From Saccharum officinarum (Eukaryota; Streptophyta; Magnoliopsida; Poales; Poaceae), in contig CM036201.1 in assembly GCA_020631735.1 (NCBI GenBank), positions 70,945,394 to 71,009,393 on the forward strand: a stretch of 64,000 bases of DNA, written 5' to 3'. Shown piece after piece: positions 11,337 to 24,919 of the stretch. The position numbers were made by a program, and so were the translations under genes. Each line of letters begins with the position of its first letter. Positions within the stretch are counted from its first letter, which is position 1. The notes under the pieces are model-generated. The model was not told where the DNA came from. It searched no databases and worked only from the letters and a program-made list of their open reading frames with translations.

Positions 11337-11777
11337 CTGTCCAAAAAACATGGACAATCCAAAACATATACGGCCGACGAATATGCACAGACACGCATAC
11401 CAACGACCGTATCTCTTTCGGACGGGAGACGCCTAACTGGGTTACACGACCTACGTATGACAACGAAAGGGATGGAGGTTAATTATACCTAAGGTGGTGG
11501 TGAAGACAGGCTACCGGCGCAGTGGCGAGACGGTGCAGTGGTGAGGCGGCACTGTGCCAAGGTGCTCCGAGTCCCCTCCGACAGGTCCTGCTCTGCAAAA
11601 CAAGAAAAACAACGCTATAAGTACAAAATTTCGGCAGAACCTCCCCTACACGGGGAGGTTTCCAAAACCTGCAAAAAAAGTCACCTCGATGGCCGACAAC
11701 ACATATATATGGCACGAAGTTCAATACATAAAAACGACTCCGAAGGCGGCTCACGACTTTTCCATGTAAACAACAAA

Positions 11778-13724
<1,947 letters not shown>

Positions 13725-13841
13725 TTGCCGAGAGCACAGAGACAGGCTCTCGGCAAAGACCCTTTGCCGAGGGCCGGCCAGTCCGGCTCTCGACAAAGAC
13801 CCTTTGCCGAGAGCCTGATGGGCAGGCTCTCGGCAAAGAAG
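13725..13841. repeat. Internal block of subterminal CTTTGCCGAG repeats
   Basis: Three pairs of CTTTGCCGAGAGCC-type repeats, 1.3 kb inside the right end, on the left flank of the large palindrome. With the right-end array they make 13725-15149 look symmetrical. Confidence 0.8.
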
Positions 13842-13904
13842 TGTTGACTTTTTTATTCTTTTTTATTTTAGAGCTGAGTTTTTTTTGTGTCCTTGTGACC
13901 TCAT

Positions 13905-14722
13905 TTCTAAATACATTTCAAAATTTGGCATTAATTTGACTTTTTTTTGCTATATTTAACTAATTAATATTGTTTCTTTAAATTTTTTTCACATAATTCA
14001 AATTTGAACTGCAGGTACATGGAATATTAGAACTAAGTGATTCAAAAAATGATAGTCAAGATATTTGGTGTACGTTGAGGCCGTATCCACAACCGCATAT
14101 GAAATCTCAACCCTCTCGCTGACGTAACATGTCGAGGAATGTGAGGGAAAAGTTATTTTTAATTATATAAATTCCAAATGAAGTCCAAAAATCACGAAAC
14201 TTGGCGACGTGTTGTGTTATCGCATGTGGAGGCTGTGGTAAAAAATTCATAAGGTTTTGAGCAAGTTGCGACACCGGATGTCTAAAACCCAAACATCTCC
14301 ACACGTGATCAAATGTGATCACATGTGGAGATGTCTGGGTTTTAGACATCCGGTGTCGCAACTTGCTCGAAACCTTATGAATTTTTTACCACACCCTCCA
14401 CATGCGATAACATGACTTGTCGCCAAGTTTCGTGATTTTTGGACTTCATTTGGAATTTATATAATTAAAAATCACTTCTACGTCACATGGATGGTCATGT
14501 TTTGTATACAAGACATTCAAACTTTTGGATGAGTTGATGGATACAACCTCAAAATGCACTCTCGAACATGAATATCATTTTTGGAATGGCTATATTTTAT
14601 TATTTCATGCTCCTACAGTTCAAATTTACTTTTTTGAGAAAAATACAAAGAAAATAAATTAATTGATAAAATATAGCAAAATATTATAAAAAGCTCCCAA
14701 ATTTGAACATGTGCTTGTATAC
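13905..14722. repeat. Palindrome of about 0.8 kb in the CACTA
   Basis: The centre is near 14313, with AATG as the loop between TGATCA and TGATCA. The inner 160 bp of each arm (about 14147-14311 and 14316-14476) are nearly identical; the outer parts to about 13905 and 14722 are more diverged with small indels. Its transcript would fold into one long hairpin. CTTTGCCGAG repeats flank it on both sides. Confidence 0.85.
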
Positions 14723-14780
14723 AATATGCAAGGGCTACGGAAAAAGTTTTTGTCCAAAACTAAAAAAAAACCTTTCCTCT

Positions 14781-15149
14781 TTGCCGAGGGCCTCTCCTGG
14801 CTCTCGGCAAAGGGGCTCTTTGCCGAGAGCCAGAGTGGCCAGCGCTCGGCAAAGGTTGCTGGCCTGGGCCCAGCTCTCGGCAAAGGCCTCCTCTTTGCCG
14901 AGAGCCTAACGGCGCGGCTCTCGGCAAAGGTGACGACAACGGGAGCCGTTCCCGACGCGGCCCCTTTGCCGAGAGCCAGACTCTCGGCAAAGCTGGCCTT
15001 TGCCGAGAGCCTGGCTTTGCCGAGAGTGTAGCCGTCGGCAAAGGCTCTTTGCCGAGTGTCCTTGTTGGCTCTCGGCAAAGGCAGTCTTTGCCGAGGGTCT
15101 GGCTCTCGGCAAATACGGGCCCTCGGCAAAGCTCCCGTTTCCTGTAGTG
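14781..15149. repeat. Right subterminal array and terminus of the CACTA
   Basis: About fifteen CTTTGCCGAG or inverse units, ending GGCAAAGCTCCCGTTTCC then TGTAGTG at 15149, the inverted CACTA end. TCA follows. Confidence 0.85.
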
Positions 15150-15152
15150 TCA

Positions 15153-17590
15153 GTTCTCAAATAAAAATGGTTTTAAAGAGGCAACTCCTGGACGTGAAAA
15201 AGTTAAACGCGCCAAAGTGAAATTGAAGAGCTGGAGTCAGCAAAAACATGCTCTTTTTCTCATACAACTTTTTCTTATCCATAGGGTTGATGCCTATATT
15301 TGTGTGAAAAGGGAAACTACACCCCCTGATTGACAGTACAGACCAAGAAAAAGGGTAAAATAAAGGGAGAGACATTGCTAGAAGAGAATATCAACAACGA
15401 ATGCAACATGACCTAACCAAGCCATTGACGTGCATGCCTTTGAAATTTGGTATCAACAGCAACACTGTGCCACAAGCGAAGCGTATATATGTTAGAAACA
15501 GCCCTCAAGCAGGCACAAAAATCTAGCGACTGAAACAGAGAAAGATCAACTATTGGCCGCCACCTATTCGATTGTTGTAGGTAGTGTATATAACTAATGC
15601 CACTCTCAGATTCACGCTGAAGGAACAACCCAGAAATCGAGATGGAAATCAACCGTTAGATAGGTATAATTCCTAGAGTCATATATTTCTACTCTATCTA
15701 TAATGACAATGGAATTCTTTAATTAGTCAAACGTCTTCATGCACCATGCTTATTGTTGCTGTTCTTCTGGAAGCAGCATACCCAAATCCACACACTTTTG
15801 TCTCTTCCCCTCGTATATAGACATTAACCATACCTAATATATATTTCTGGGGTCCCTGTTATACTAGTAACACAATTAAATCAGGATCCTCCACAGTTTA
15901 TGGCTCAAACGTTTAGAAAAAAGCATATTGATGGTGATGGACATAATGCTAGACACAGCTAACTCCTAGAACAAACCCGCACATGAATGACCAGGGTGGT
16001 GGGTGGTACTTTAGTGACTGTAGTGTCCTGTCACCATTATGACACTCACTCTACACATCTTTCAGGACCGACTGGTATACTCCAAGCTGCATGCTCAAAC
16101 TATAAAGACATGGATTCCCTGTTCAAACGAATTATAGCTTCAATTCCCTATGCCTCCTATTTGGCCTTGTTTAGATGCCAAATTTTCCCCCAAATTCCAC
16201 TATGCAAAAAGAAGATTCCCCATCACATCAAAATGCCGGCACATTCATGGAGTACTAAATGTAGATGAAATCAAAAACTAATTGCACAGTTTAGTTGTAC
16301 TTTGTGAGACGAATATTTTGAGCCTAATTAGTCAATGTTTGGACAAAAATTCACAAATACAAACGAAATGCTACAGTGCGGAATCTTGCACTGTGCAGAT
16401 TTTGGACATCCAAAATCGGGCCAACTAAACACGGCCACAAAAAATGTTAGCTTGCTGCTTCCTGAATGAAGGACCAAACCTTTTCTCTGTCATTCCAGCT
16501 TACGCACATTTCAGACTTGTCGCTAGATGTATAGCCAACCTTTTGGATATGCCTTCTGCTGTGCAGACCTATTCAGGCTGAGTTCCCAATTTATAGGCAG
16601 CTTTTGCCATAATAATGTTGAGGTAACTCATTAAACTTGAAGAATTCTTAAGTTACATGTGGCCAAAGCAGAACTTTAATGTTCTGTGTCCTTCTAATAA
16701 TTATCAAAGTACGGCAATTTTGTGGTTATTTGCCATGAACTCACATATATATTTTTGTGGGACCGGAGATGGAGTTAAATATGGTATAGCTATTTCAGTT
16801 CAACATTTTTGGCATTCCAAAACATTTATATAATTAATAAACAGATGCCCATCTCAGCATGGTGTATTTCCCGATTCCAAAAAGATTGCGCTACATGAAT
16901 ACAGGGCATGGAACATGATATTGTGCCAAGTTCTCTCAGTATTACTGGTAAAATACTATGACCAATGTTCGTGATTTTATCACTGCTACAGTGCTAATCA
17001 TATACGCAGAATATATAGAATTGATGAGAAATATGCCGTGCCAGAATTAGTCATGATCAGCAATCACTGCAGTATAAATTATGCTTGTGCTATGTAATAG
17101 TCCAACAAACTAACATTTATTTACTGCGATGCAAGGTGCAACTCCTGCTTGAAGTTTTTGCAAATGACTTTCACATCGGCACATATAGTGCATCTTTTTG
17201 TGACAGAGGAACAGATGAGTTGGTCAAATTATATTGCAAGTATTGTGAACAAGGAACTCAAAGACGAGCTCAAGTTCTGGCAAACAAGTAATTCGAGTTG
17301 GACTCCACGGCTCTGCTGTCGTGGAGATCCCAACAGTGTAGCCCAAGAATGACCTTATGATTACAAGTGTAGCCCATGGATGCTTCATTGGTTCCCCAGT
17401 GTTATATTTTTTCACTTCAGTGACATACACCACTACCAGTCTAAGACGGGAATGGACTGATAATAAGTTGAAGTGGCCACACGGGCATTTGATGCACTTC
17501 GATATCCCAAGGTACTGGTGCCACTACCGCTAGTGGGCTGTTATATGTTGCTGTTATGCTGTTCTGAAAAAGACGCATATACCACTTCAG
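15153..17590 (+). repeat. Divergent repeat array, copy 2
   Basis: No gene supported. Blocks matching other copies: GCAGCATACCCAAATCCACAC followed by a TATATAGACATTAA TATA-like stretch (15775-15833; again 20071-20125), the GTGTCCTGTCA block (16016), the GTTAGCTTGCTGCTTCC and TTTCAGACTTGTCGC blocks (16446-16542), and GAATTGATGAGAAATATGCC plus GTCATGATCAGC (17017-17060; again 20684-20733). A MITE at 16163 interrupts it. The small ORFs here are not conserved as proteins between copies. Confidence 0.5.
16163..16436. mobile_element. MITE, GGCC[TG]TGTTTAG termini
   Basis: Ends GGCCTTGTTTAGATG and, inverted, GGCCGTGTTTAGTTGG, 274 bp, with the AATTAGTC and GTAGATGAAATCAAAAACTAATTG core common to a grass MITE family. 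The related copy at 7700-7757 lacks it, which gives an approximate empty site. The superfamily is not certain. Confidence 0.7.
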
Positions 17591-17950
17591 TAGAATGATG
17601 GTGTTAGAGATTCAGATCAGGCAAAGGAGGAAGAGGCAGGAAGCAAGAACACGCAAAAGGTAGTAGGGCACGATTAGAATTGTTTGTATTCTTGTCTGTT
17701 GATGTATTTCTCTCCAAGAAGCTCTCCTCTTATACACACCGGTTCACCGGTGGCCTGTCCCAACAGCACAGCTGTTTCTACGCCTAGGAATCAAGTCCAT
17801 TGCGGGCCGAAAAGCACGCATGCCTGTGTCATGGGCGGCCTCTGTAACATATGTGAATTTAGGTTGTTCCCTTAACTGCCACGCACACCACATGCCCAGA
17901 CTTGTGCTCACCCGGCTCTCCGCTACTACCACCTGGGCCCTCTACCAATT
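17591..17950. other. Unclassified insertion-like segment between repeat copies
   Basis: This stretch, from GTTAGAGATTCAGATCAG to about CTGCCTGTAG, has no match in the other array copies. It has a TCTTATACACACCGGTTCACC stretch and no coding sequence. It could be an LTR remnant, but no primer site or duplication is visible. Confidence 0.25.
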
Positions 17951-19520
17951 GCTGCCTGTAGACATAACTTACTGCACACGAAAATGTTAGCTTGGTTCCT
18001 GAATGAAGGATCAAACTGTTCCACTGTCGTTCCAGCATATCACTCAAGCTTCAGCCTCCAGCACACCTTTCAGACTTGGCGCTAGATTTATAGCCATCCT
18101 TTTAGATATGGGCCTTCACCACCAGTTCAGAGTGAGTTCCCAATTTATGGCCACCTTGCACCATCACTGAACTTATAAACATGAGCAACTCATCAAGTTA
18201 CATTAGCAAAGCTGTTAAGCAGAAGTTTAATGTTCCGTGTCCTTCTATGATCGAAGTGTGGTAATGTCGGAGGACCAGAGTTGCAGTTAAACATTTTGTA
18301 GCCATTTCAGTTTAGTATTTAGGCATTTCAAAACCTTCTGATCGTTAATAACCAGACACCCATACGAATATGGCTATATCATGTGGCATGTTCTCTGATA
18401 CAATCGAATTTGACGAACTTGTAGAACAGATGAGAAAATATGCTTTGTCAATGCCACATCGATTTGTGCATCATCGATCAGCGCACTCACTAGATATATA
18501 CATTGCAAAGCATGTGTGCGCTATCTAATAGCCCATCAAATAGTAATAATATCTATTTAGTGGTGCACCTTCTGCATGCAGTTCACGGAAATGACAGGCA
18601 TGTCGGCATAGCCCAGATTTTGCGACGAAAGAGAACCCACCTGTCTGATGTTGCCGATCGATTTCTGCCACCACATCCTGGTGCCCACCATCGTCTTGTT
18701 AAGTATTGGAGGCGAAGCCGAATAAAGCCACAGCAGGAGTCGAAATTAAACCAATTCAAATTATAACAAGACTACAAGCCGAACCCATAAAGGACACAAT
18801 GTGTCAACCAGGTTAGCTTGGTGTCTAGCACCCTGTGCTGATTGGTCATGATTGGAGTGTCCGAGCAGAAAACAAATTATTCCGGACAAGGGTAAAGGTA
18901 ATCCTTCCGGCAAATCTCATAAAGGAGCAGAAGTGTCCGCATGTTTTTGGCTCTATGTGCCATAAGCTGTGTCATTGCGGTAATGCTCGGTGGCACATTG
19001 GTTATTCATGATGCCTACCAGTCCTATGTACAATACATGTAACATGGATGGTTTGTGATGTCCGTAGCGGAAACACAAGACACTTGCAGACCCCCATTCA
19101 TCTTGGCTACTTGTTTTCATGTTTTTTTCTGGCTCCAATTTTATTGTATGTATAAATGTGTGGTACCTCCAAACAAGGCAAATGATACAAGTTCTCGATC
19201 AACCAATCAAGGCATGTCTGCACACAAAATATTGCTTGCTTTAACAAAATTCCCATAAAACTAGTCAACTTAATCTTCAGATCCAAAATAGCTACAAAGC
19301 TTCTGCTAGCTAGTGTCATAAATCAAACTGTTTTGACAGTTGACAATGATAAGACTGATAGTGACGCGAAGTGAGGTTCAGTGACAAAAATACACAAGGC
19401 TGAACTGGACTTTGCAACTCGTTGAAAGATTGCTTTCATCATTTTTTATTTTTAGTATGATTAATCATAATCTTATATGTGACCAATAAAGAGGATCATT
19501 TGTTTGATTATTTAGGAGAC
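17951..19520 (+). repeat. Divergent repeat array, copy 3
   Basis: Contains the GTTAGCTTG..CTGAATGAAGGA and TTTCAGACTTGGCGC block (17985-18102), the GAGTTCCCAATTTATGGCC block (18130), GATCAGCGCACTCACTAGAT (18475), GATGTTGCCGATCGATTTC (18640), GGTAAAGGTAATCCTTCCGG (18890), GATGCCTACCAGTCCTATG (19010) and GCAAATGATACAAGTTCTCG (19178). No protein is conserved across copies, so I treat it as non-coding or as the relic of a multi-intron gene. Confidence 0.5.
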
Positions 19521-19559
19521 ACATAAACCGGTGTTTTGCTTGGGCAAGAATCTCTTGGA

Positions 19560-19725
19560 AGACAAATTAGAAGCCAAAAGTATTATAAGACATTTTCGCT
19601 TTTCTAGATACATTACTTTTATTATGTATTTATACATAATGTATGTCCAATTACATAGCAAAAACTATTATGTATCTAGAAAAGACAATACATCTTATAA
19701 TTTGGAAGAGAGGCAGTACTTATGT
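19560..19725. mobile_element. Stowaway-like MITE, degraded
   Basis: Inverted arms: left has AAAGTATTATAAGACATTTT then TTTTCTAGATACAT; right has ATGTATCTAGAAAAGACAAT then CATCTTATAATTTGGAAGAG. This is the Mariner-type family ending ...GGAACGGAGGGAGTA; here the outer end is degraded to GAGAGGCAGTACTT. Confidence 0.6.
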
Positions 19726-19879
19726 TTGTACTCTCTTTTTGTTTATTTTCTTATATCACAACATGCACAAAGATACTATGTAATCACTATTTGGTTGAGA
19801 TAAAACTATCAATTATTCTGTATTTTTTATCCATATTCATACTAGGTAGAGAAATGTATGGCTACGCATAGAATCCTGT

Positions 19880-22060
19880 GCAACAGGTAGAAAACGATCG
19901 ACAGTTGGACACCTCCTCTCGGAAGGAGCGACCAAGGAGACGGAATGACAATCATTGCATAGGTAAGATTCCTGGTACCACCCATTTCTACTGCATCTAC
20001 AATGGAAATGGAAATTTAGTCGATCAAATGTCTCCAGGCATCAGGTTTATCGTTGGCGTGCTTCCTAGATGCAGCATACCCAAATCCACACGCCTTTATC
20101 CTCCTCACCTACTATATAGACATTAATATCACAGTGAAATAAGGAGCCTCCACAGTTTACAGGTTAAATGCTTAGAAAAAGGGACATCAACGCCAGTGAA
20201 ACATATGCGTGTGCTAATAGTTAATAAAAATATGAAAGCTCAAGACTAGCACTAGACAGAGTAACCAACAACAGGCTCTGTCCATACAGTTTTTTATACC
20301 TCTCTGTTTCATGGAGGGGTTTGCGTTAGAATCTGATACCCTAGTGTAGCACCCTCAGATCTTTGAAACAATATTATGAGTACGACAAAAGTTTGGATCG
20401 TATGAAGAACGATGTAGTTGAATCACGTAGAAAACCCTAGATGACAACGTTTTGAAGAAACCATATATAACAAGAGACTAGGATTTTAGCGACGCCCATT
20501 GCAAATTCTTTAAGCACAACTAAAAAATAGTACAAGTGAATCATGTGCAATGTAGGGTGCCTGTGCTAACATGGTGTATTTTTCCAATTCAAAACAGGTT
20601 GCACTGTCTGTGCCACAGCAATACAGGGCATTAAGAATCATGCATGTGCCGAGTTCTCTGCTTATCAAATTTGAATGTATAGAACTGATGAGAAATATGC
20701 AATGCCAGATCGAATTATTGGTCATGATCAGCGCAGTCACTACATTACAAAGTATGCACGCAGCTTACGGGGATGACATGCATGTCGGCATAGCCCTGCT
20801 TTTCACAACAGAAGACAGCCGCCCCATCTGATGTTGCCAATCCATTTCTGCCAGCCCACTATGGTCTAATTGTGAGAATTGGAGCCGAACCCGAGTAAAG
20901 CCAGTACAGCTTGTGACATACACACATCGCAGAACGACGTGCGGTTTCAGTTACTGATGCTTTGCCATGATGCTTCTATAGATCAACACATGTTTCTCGT
21001 ACGCATCTGATGTCTGCTAATAATCCATTATGTTATTTACTGCCAGTGCCCGCCTCCGCTAATAAATGAGAAGATCAGATCAGGTTGTAGTGTAATTGTG
21101 GGGCATATTTGTTATATATTTCTTCTGGTGCGGCCAAAAGTATCTTGGATTGGGCTTTGTTGCCCGTGGATATCTCGAGTTCTGCTTGTCCTCTAGACCA
21201 GTGCAGCATCATTTCGTTCACCTTCAGAACTTGCGACAGGTTCATGTTCTACATCTGCATCATCAGAGCTTGAGCCTTGTTGAACGACATTAGTCTTCCG
21301 CTTCTTTGTTCTAGTAGAGGACTGGATTGTGCCACTTCTCTCTCCTTGTCAAGCCAAATGTGCGCAGAGAAGCCATCATGCATGGGCCATTTGTCAAAAG
21401 TTGCTTATTCAATCGCTCAGGTCAAGCCAAATCTAGAGATAATTTTCGCTTTGACAAAGAGGAGTCTGAGTGCTTCAATGTGTTGATCTGAGTTTGGGGC
21501 CAAACTTTGGAGCCGCTCCTAGGGAGTTTTGACCAAAAGTATGACAACACCTATTCCTGATGCCTATCAATCCTATGTGCAGTGCATGTAAATTTGATCA
21601 TTACGGATGTCCGTCAGCGGAAACACACTAGGCTCTAGCATTTCCATGTTCCCTTGTTTCCATCTCCCATTTTATTTAAACATGTTTGAAGAAAACGCTG
21701 TGCGTCCAAATAAGGAAAATGATAGAATTTATGTTCTCGACCAACCAATAAAATCATGTCAGCATATGGAGTTCGAAAGGAGCAAAATATCCCCCCCTCT
21801 CCAACCCAACCATTAATGTTATATTTATTGTTCGAAATAATGTGCATGTAAGTGGCTATATAAATTACCAAGATAATGTTCAGATCAGCTTAGGATATCA
21901 AAATAGATGGCTTGGGCTAGGGCCATAAATCAACTATTTTGAGAGCTTGTGTGGGTAGTGTTTTTTGGAAGTGAAAGTCTAGTCCAGTTATAAATACAGA
22001 ATGCTGAACTAGAGTTTTTGCCACAATGAGTCAATGCATATTACTTCATTGCTTTCATAG
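19880..22060 (+). repeat. Divergent repeat array, copy 4
   Basis: Has the TATA-like block (20071-20125), GAACTGATGAGAAATATGC with TCATGATCAGC (20684-20733), GATGTTGCCAATCCATTTC (20832), GATGCCTATCAATCCTATG (21559) and TTATGTTCTCGACCAACC (21729). A stretch at 21193-21350 on the minus strand is open and reads SSTRTKKRKTNVVQQ then DDADVEHEP, exon-like with a basic cluster, but I cannot name it. Confidence 0.5.
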
Positions 22061-22214
22061 CTTTTCACTTGATTCTATTGGTTTTTTAATACGAGTAACA
22101 GTAATTTCACACATTTGGGTTGTTTTCAATGGATTTGATCATAAATATCTTGTGGTCACCTGTACAGTCCTTCACTAATGATAAAATATAAAGCCCTGCA
22201 CTTGTATTTATATA

Positions 22215-22350
22215 AGGGTAAAGTACATTTTTCAACCTGTACACGTTAGTCCAATTTTCCACCCATAACTACTAAACTGGGTAACATCCACCCTCTGATT
22301 GTTGAAACTAGACAAATTTGGGCCTCTAATTGGTTTCAAAGGTGGGTTCT
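22215..22350. repeat. Dispersed grass repeat fragment
   Basis: AAAGTACATTTTTCAACCTG followed by ...TAACATCCACCCTCTGATTG and GACAAATTTGGGCCTCTAAT resembles one end of a common non-autonomous Mutator-type grass repeat. Only one end is seen. Confidence 0.35.
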
Positions 22351-22559
22351 TTTGTTAAAAAAATAGATGTTCTCATAAAAAGAATTCATAATTTGTTTAT
22401 TTTAAAACTACAAAAATATGAAACTAGAACCAGGTTTATCTCTGAGCACGACTACTAGGAATAAAACAATACTGAAAGAAGTAAACCAGATCCAAGATTT
22501 ATTAATGATATAATAAGTCCCAAATCTGGACCCTGTTCAATCTTTGGCCAATTAGTAAG

Positions 22560-22965
22560 GATAAGTGGCAAGCATCACCTGAAGCTGTGTACAAGATAAA
22601 TTGCGATGCTGCGTTTGTGGAGAATTTGAAGAATGGGAGTTGAGGATGTGTGATGTATCCAAAATTGTAAAAGCATGCATGAAGTTTTGGCAGTGCTGGG
22701 TCTCTGTCACAGGCACCCTCCACGCTCAAGCTATAGCCAGTCTTGAAGGCTTATAGAACTTGCTTGTCCACTCGACATGGACAAAGCAAATTTTGAAACC
22801 GATGCTCAAGAACTTGGCATCTGCTCTGTCGACACAGCTTTGCCTTGATTGAGTTTGGATGTAACTAACTTTAATGTTTAATTCCTAGAAGTCCAATGTC
22901 ATGTAATTAAGTTGTTTACATTCTGCCTTTGGCGCTACCTCGAGTCTGATGATGTAGCCTGCCAA
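22560..22965 (+). pseudogene. Plant LINE-type RNase H domain relic
   Basis: From 22566 one frame reads KWQASPEAVYKINCDAAFVE, then a stop (TGA), GCVMYP and another stop. Later, in a shifted frame, HAQAIASLEGL and DVACQLFSPL appear. The order matches the RNase H-like domain of plant LINEs and related pseudogenes (W..P..g..KvNvDgAf, GgvvRd, AEaxALleGL, near-end ..ANxvAH.LA). The first catalytic Asp (D of CDAAF) is present; the middle is shattered. The 22970-23389 stretch after it has no recognised feature. Confidence 0.55.
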
Positions 22966-23389
22966 TTGTTCAGCCCTCTAAACTATGTACTGTTTAATTC
23001 GATATTTTCAGCCCGCCAACAATTCCCAGAGTGAATGGATAGTGTTGTTTTTCGTTTGGATGGACCCGGTCTATAATAGAGCTCAGCATAAATCAATCCA
23101 ACCAAGTAGAACACTGCTATCACTCCTCTATCAGTCCTATTAGCTCCCTTCATGGATCGGACTTGCAACTCAGTGGAAAAAACATCAGAGCACCGCCGCT
23201 GCCACATGCTCTGGACCACCTCTCCCACACCACCGACCTACACGCGCCGCCTCGCCTCTGGACCTAGCAACCTTCTCACCCATATCAATGGTGGTGTGCC
23301 CCAACCCCAATCCTTTCCGGTCCTTCATTCTGATCCACTACATCTTTAGGCTCTTCAGCAGAAACAATGAGCTAGCAAGCAGCTCGGAC

Positions 23390-24116
23390 CAAGGATCTGG
23401 GATTCGGCCCGAATGGCCCGAATCTCACCGAATTTCGTCCAATTCGGTGAGGCCCGAGACAAAACTAAACTGGCCAAATAATTTCGGTCCAATTTAAATT
23501 TTCAGCCCATCATAAGATGTAAAACGGCCCACTGATATCTCCCCTAGGTATAAAAGTGCAAAGCCCACTCTAGAAACCCTAGTTTTCTCATATTCTCCTT
23601 TGTTCCTCACCTGGTGGCGGCTGCTCAAGCTCTCGCCTCTCTGTCGCTCCTCCCCAGTCCACACTCGCATTCTTTTCCGTTGTTCTGCACCTCCTCTTCC
23701 TCAAATCCACAATCTATCCTAACTGCAGTTCTCAAGCAGCTCGGTGTGAAGGCCGTTTCCATGGGCAAAGGCCACGTACGTGCCATCTGGATTGCGCAAT
23801 GGAGCTGAGATTGCGCCTGAGATCGCGCAGAGGAGCTGATCTGTTCTGTATGCGCAGATTCAAAAATCGAAGAGCTCAGACAAGTCTACGATCGTTGCTT
23901 GAGGGTTTCTGATGTTGGGCAGCAAGGCGTCTGCAGTGGCAATGCTGCACTTACAAGCTGCGGACGATTTCTGTTAAATTTGACAAATTTTGATCAAAAT
24001 TCAAAATTTTGACCGGTCAATTTAGTTGAATCCCGGTCCGAATTTTCCGAAATTTCCGAATTTCGTCCAATTCGGTGGCCTCCGAAATTTTTACAGTTTT
24101 GAATCCCAAAACCTTG
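23390..24116. mobile_element. hAT non-autonomous transposon carrying a gene piece
   Basis: Terminal repeats CAAGGATCTGGGATTC (left) and CAAGGTTTTGGGATTC (right, inverted) match at 14 of 16. Flanking duplications GCTCGGAC at 23382-23389 and 24117-24124 are identical and 8 bp long, as expected for hAT. Subterminal ACCGAATTTCGTCCAATTC occurs near the left end and CGAATTTCGTCCAATTCGGT near the right end in the same direction. No transposase is present. The middle (about 23500-23960) has different composition and looks captured. Confidence 0.85.
23500..23960 (+). pseudogene. Captured promoter and first-exon-like fragment in the hAT
   Basis: A TATA box (TATAAAA, 23549-23555), a CTCTAGAAACCCTAG-type leader and then a GC-rich stretch. 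One frame (23614-23808) is open for 64 codons, reading AAAQALASLSLLPSPHSHSF and later LKQLGVKAVSMGKGHVR; the Ala/Ser-rich start resembles an organelle transit peptide. No ATG opens this frame near its start (it begins with GTG); the first ATG is at 23761 and would give 15 residues. So it is either missing its true start or not translated. Source gene not recognised. Confidence 0.4.
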
Positions 24117-24199
24117 GCTCGGACACCAAGCTCATACCGCGGCTGCTGCTGATGGCACTGATAGAGTGAGGGGATTCAAAAAAATTGATGATTATGCTA

Positions 24200-24919
24200 C
24201 CTCCTCACATTTCCTAGCACGGATTTCCCCCATGAAAGGATCAAGATTCCCAAGAGGGGAGGTGAATTGAGCTTTTCTAAAAAATAATTGCAAGAATTAA
24301 ATCCTACAAGGCAAAGTTCACCCCTAGTGCCTACTCGTGTTCCTTGCGATTCTACCGGTAAAAAGTTTTGCACCCTAAGTTCCAATCCTAATCTAGCAAG
24401 GCAATTCTAGGAAAGTAAACCAAGCAATGAAAGTAATACAAGAAAGTAAATGCTTGAAAGTAAGGGTTAGGAACACGGCGATGTTTTCCCGAGGTATCGG
24501 AGAGTCGCCACTCCCCACTAATCCTCGTTGGAGCACCCGCGCAAGGGTGTAGCTCCCGCTTGATCCGCGCAAGGATCAAGTGCTCTCTACGGGCTGATTC
24601 TTTGACACTCCGTCGCGGTGAATCGCCCAAAATCGCTCACAAGATGAGTTGGGTCATCCACAAGCTCGCCGGATGATCACCAAACTCCTAATCACCGCCA
24701 AGCGGTCTAGGTGATGGCAATCACAAAGAGTAACAAGCTAGAACTCTCACTTGACCACAACAAGCCTAATGAGAAGGTGGATGCACACTTGCTACTCCCT
24801 AGTCACTAATGAGGGATTCTCAAATCACTACCCTCACTAGGGCTCTTGCACTCCCTTACACTTGAAAGGTGTTTCTTAGCTGAACAAATGAGCAAGAGAC
24901 CTATAAAAGAGGTGGAGGG
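24200..24919 (-). repeat. Copia (Sirevirus-type) LTR fragment, minus strand
   Basis: Read on the minus strand it contains GGTGCTCCAACGAGGATTAG, then TGGCGACTCTCCGATACCTC and AACATCGCCGTGTTCCTAAC, and ends near CAATTCACCTCCCCTCTTGG, the usual 3' end of such LTRs. It stops where gypsy element B begins at 24920, so B is probably inserted in it. Confidence 0.55.

Noticed and set aside
13900..14720. Independent MITE inside the CACTA
   Set aside because: No target-site duplication or terminal motif at the arm ends, so I only call it a palindrome.
20345..20470. Start of a further gypsy LTR (TGTAGCACCCTCAG)
   Set aside because: Only the first bases fit; no following LTR sequence, primer site or duplication.
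23614..23808. Complete small chloroplast protein
   Set aside because: The frame lacks an ATG near its start and lies within a hAT element; treated as a captured fragment.
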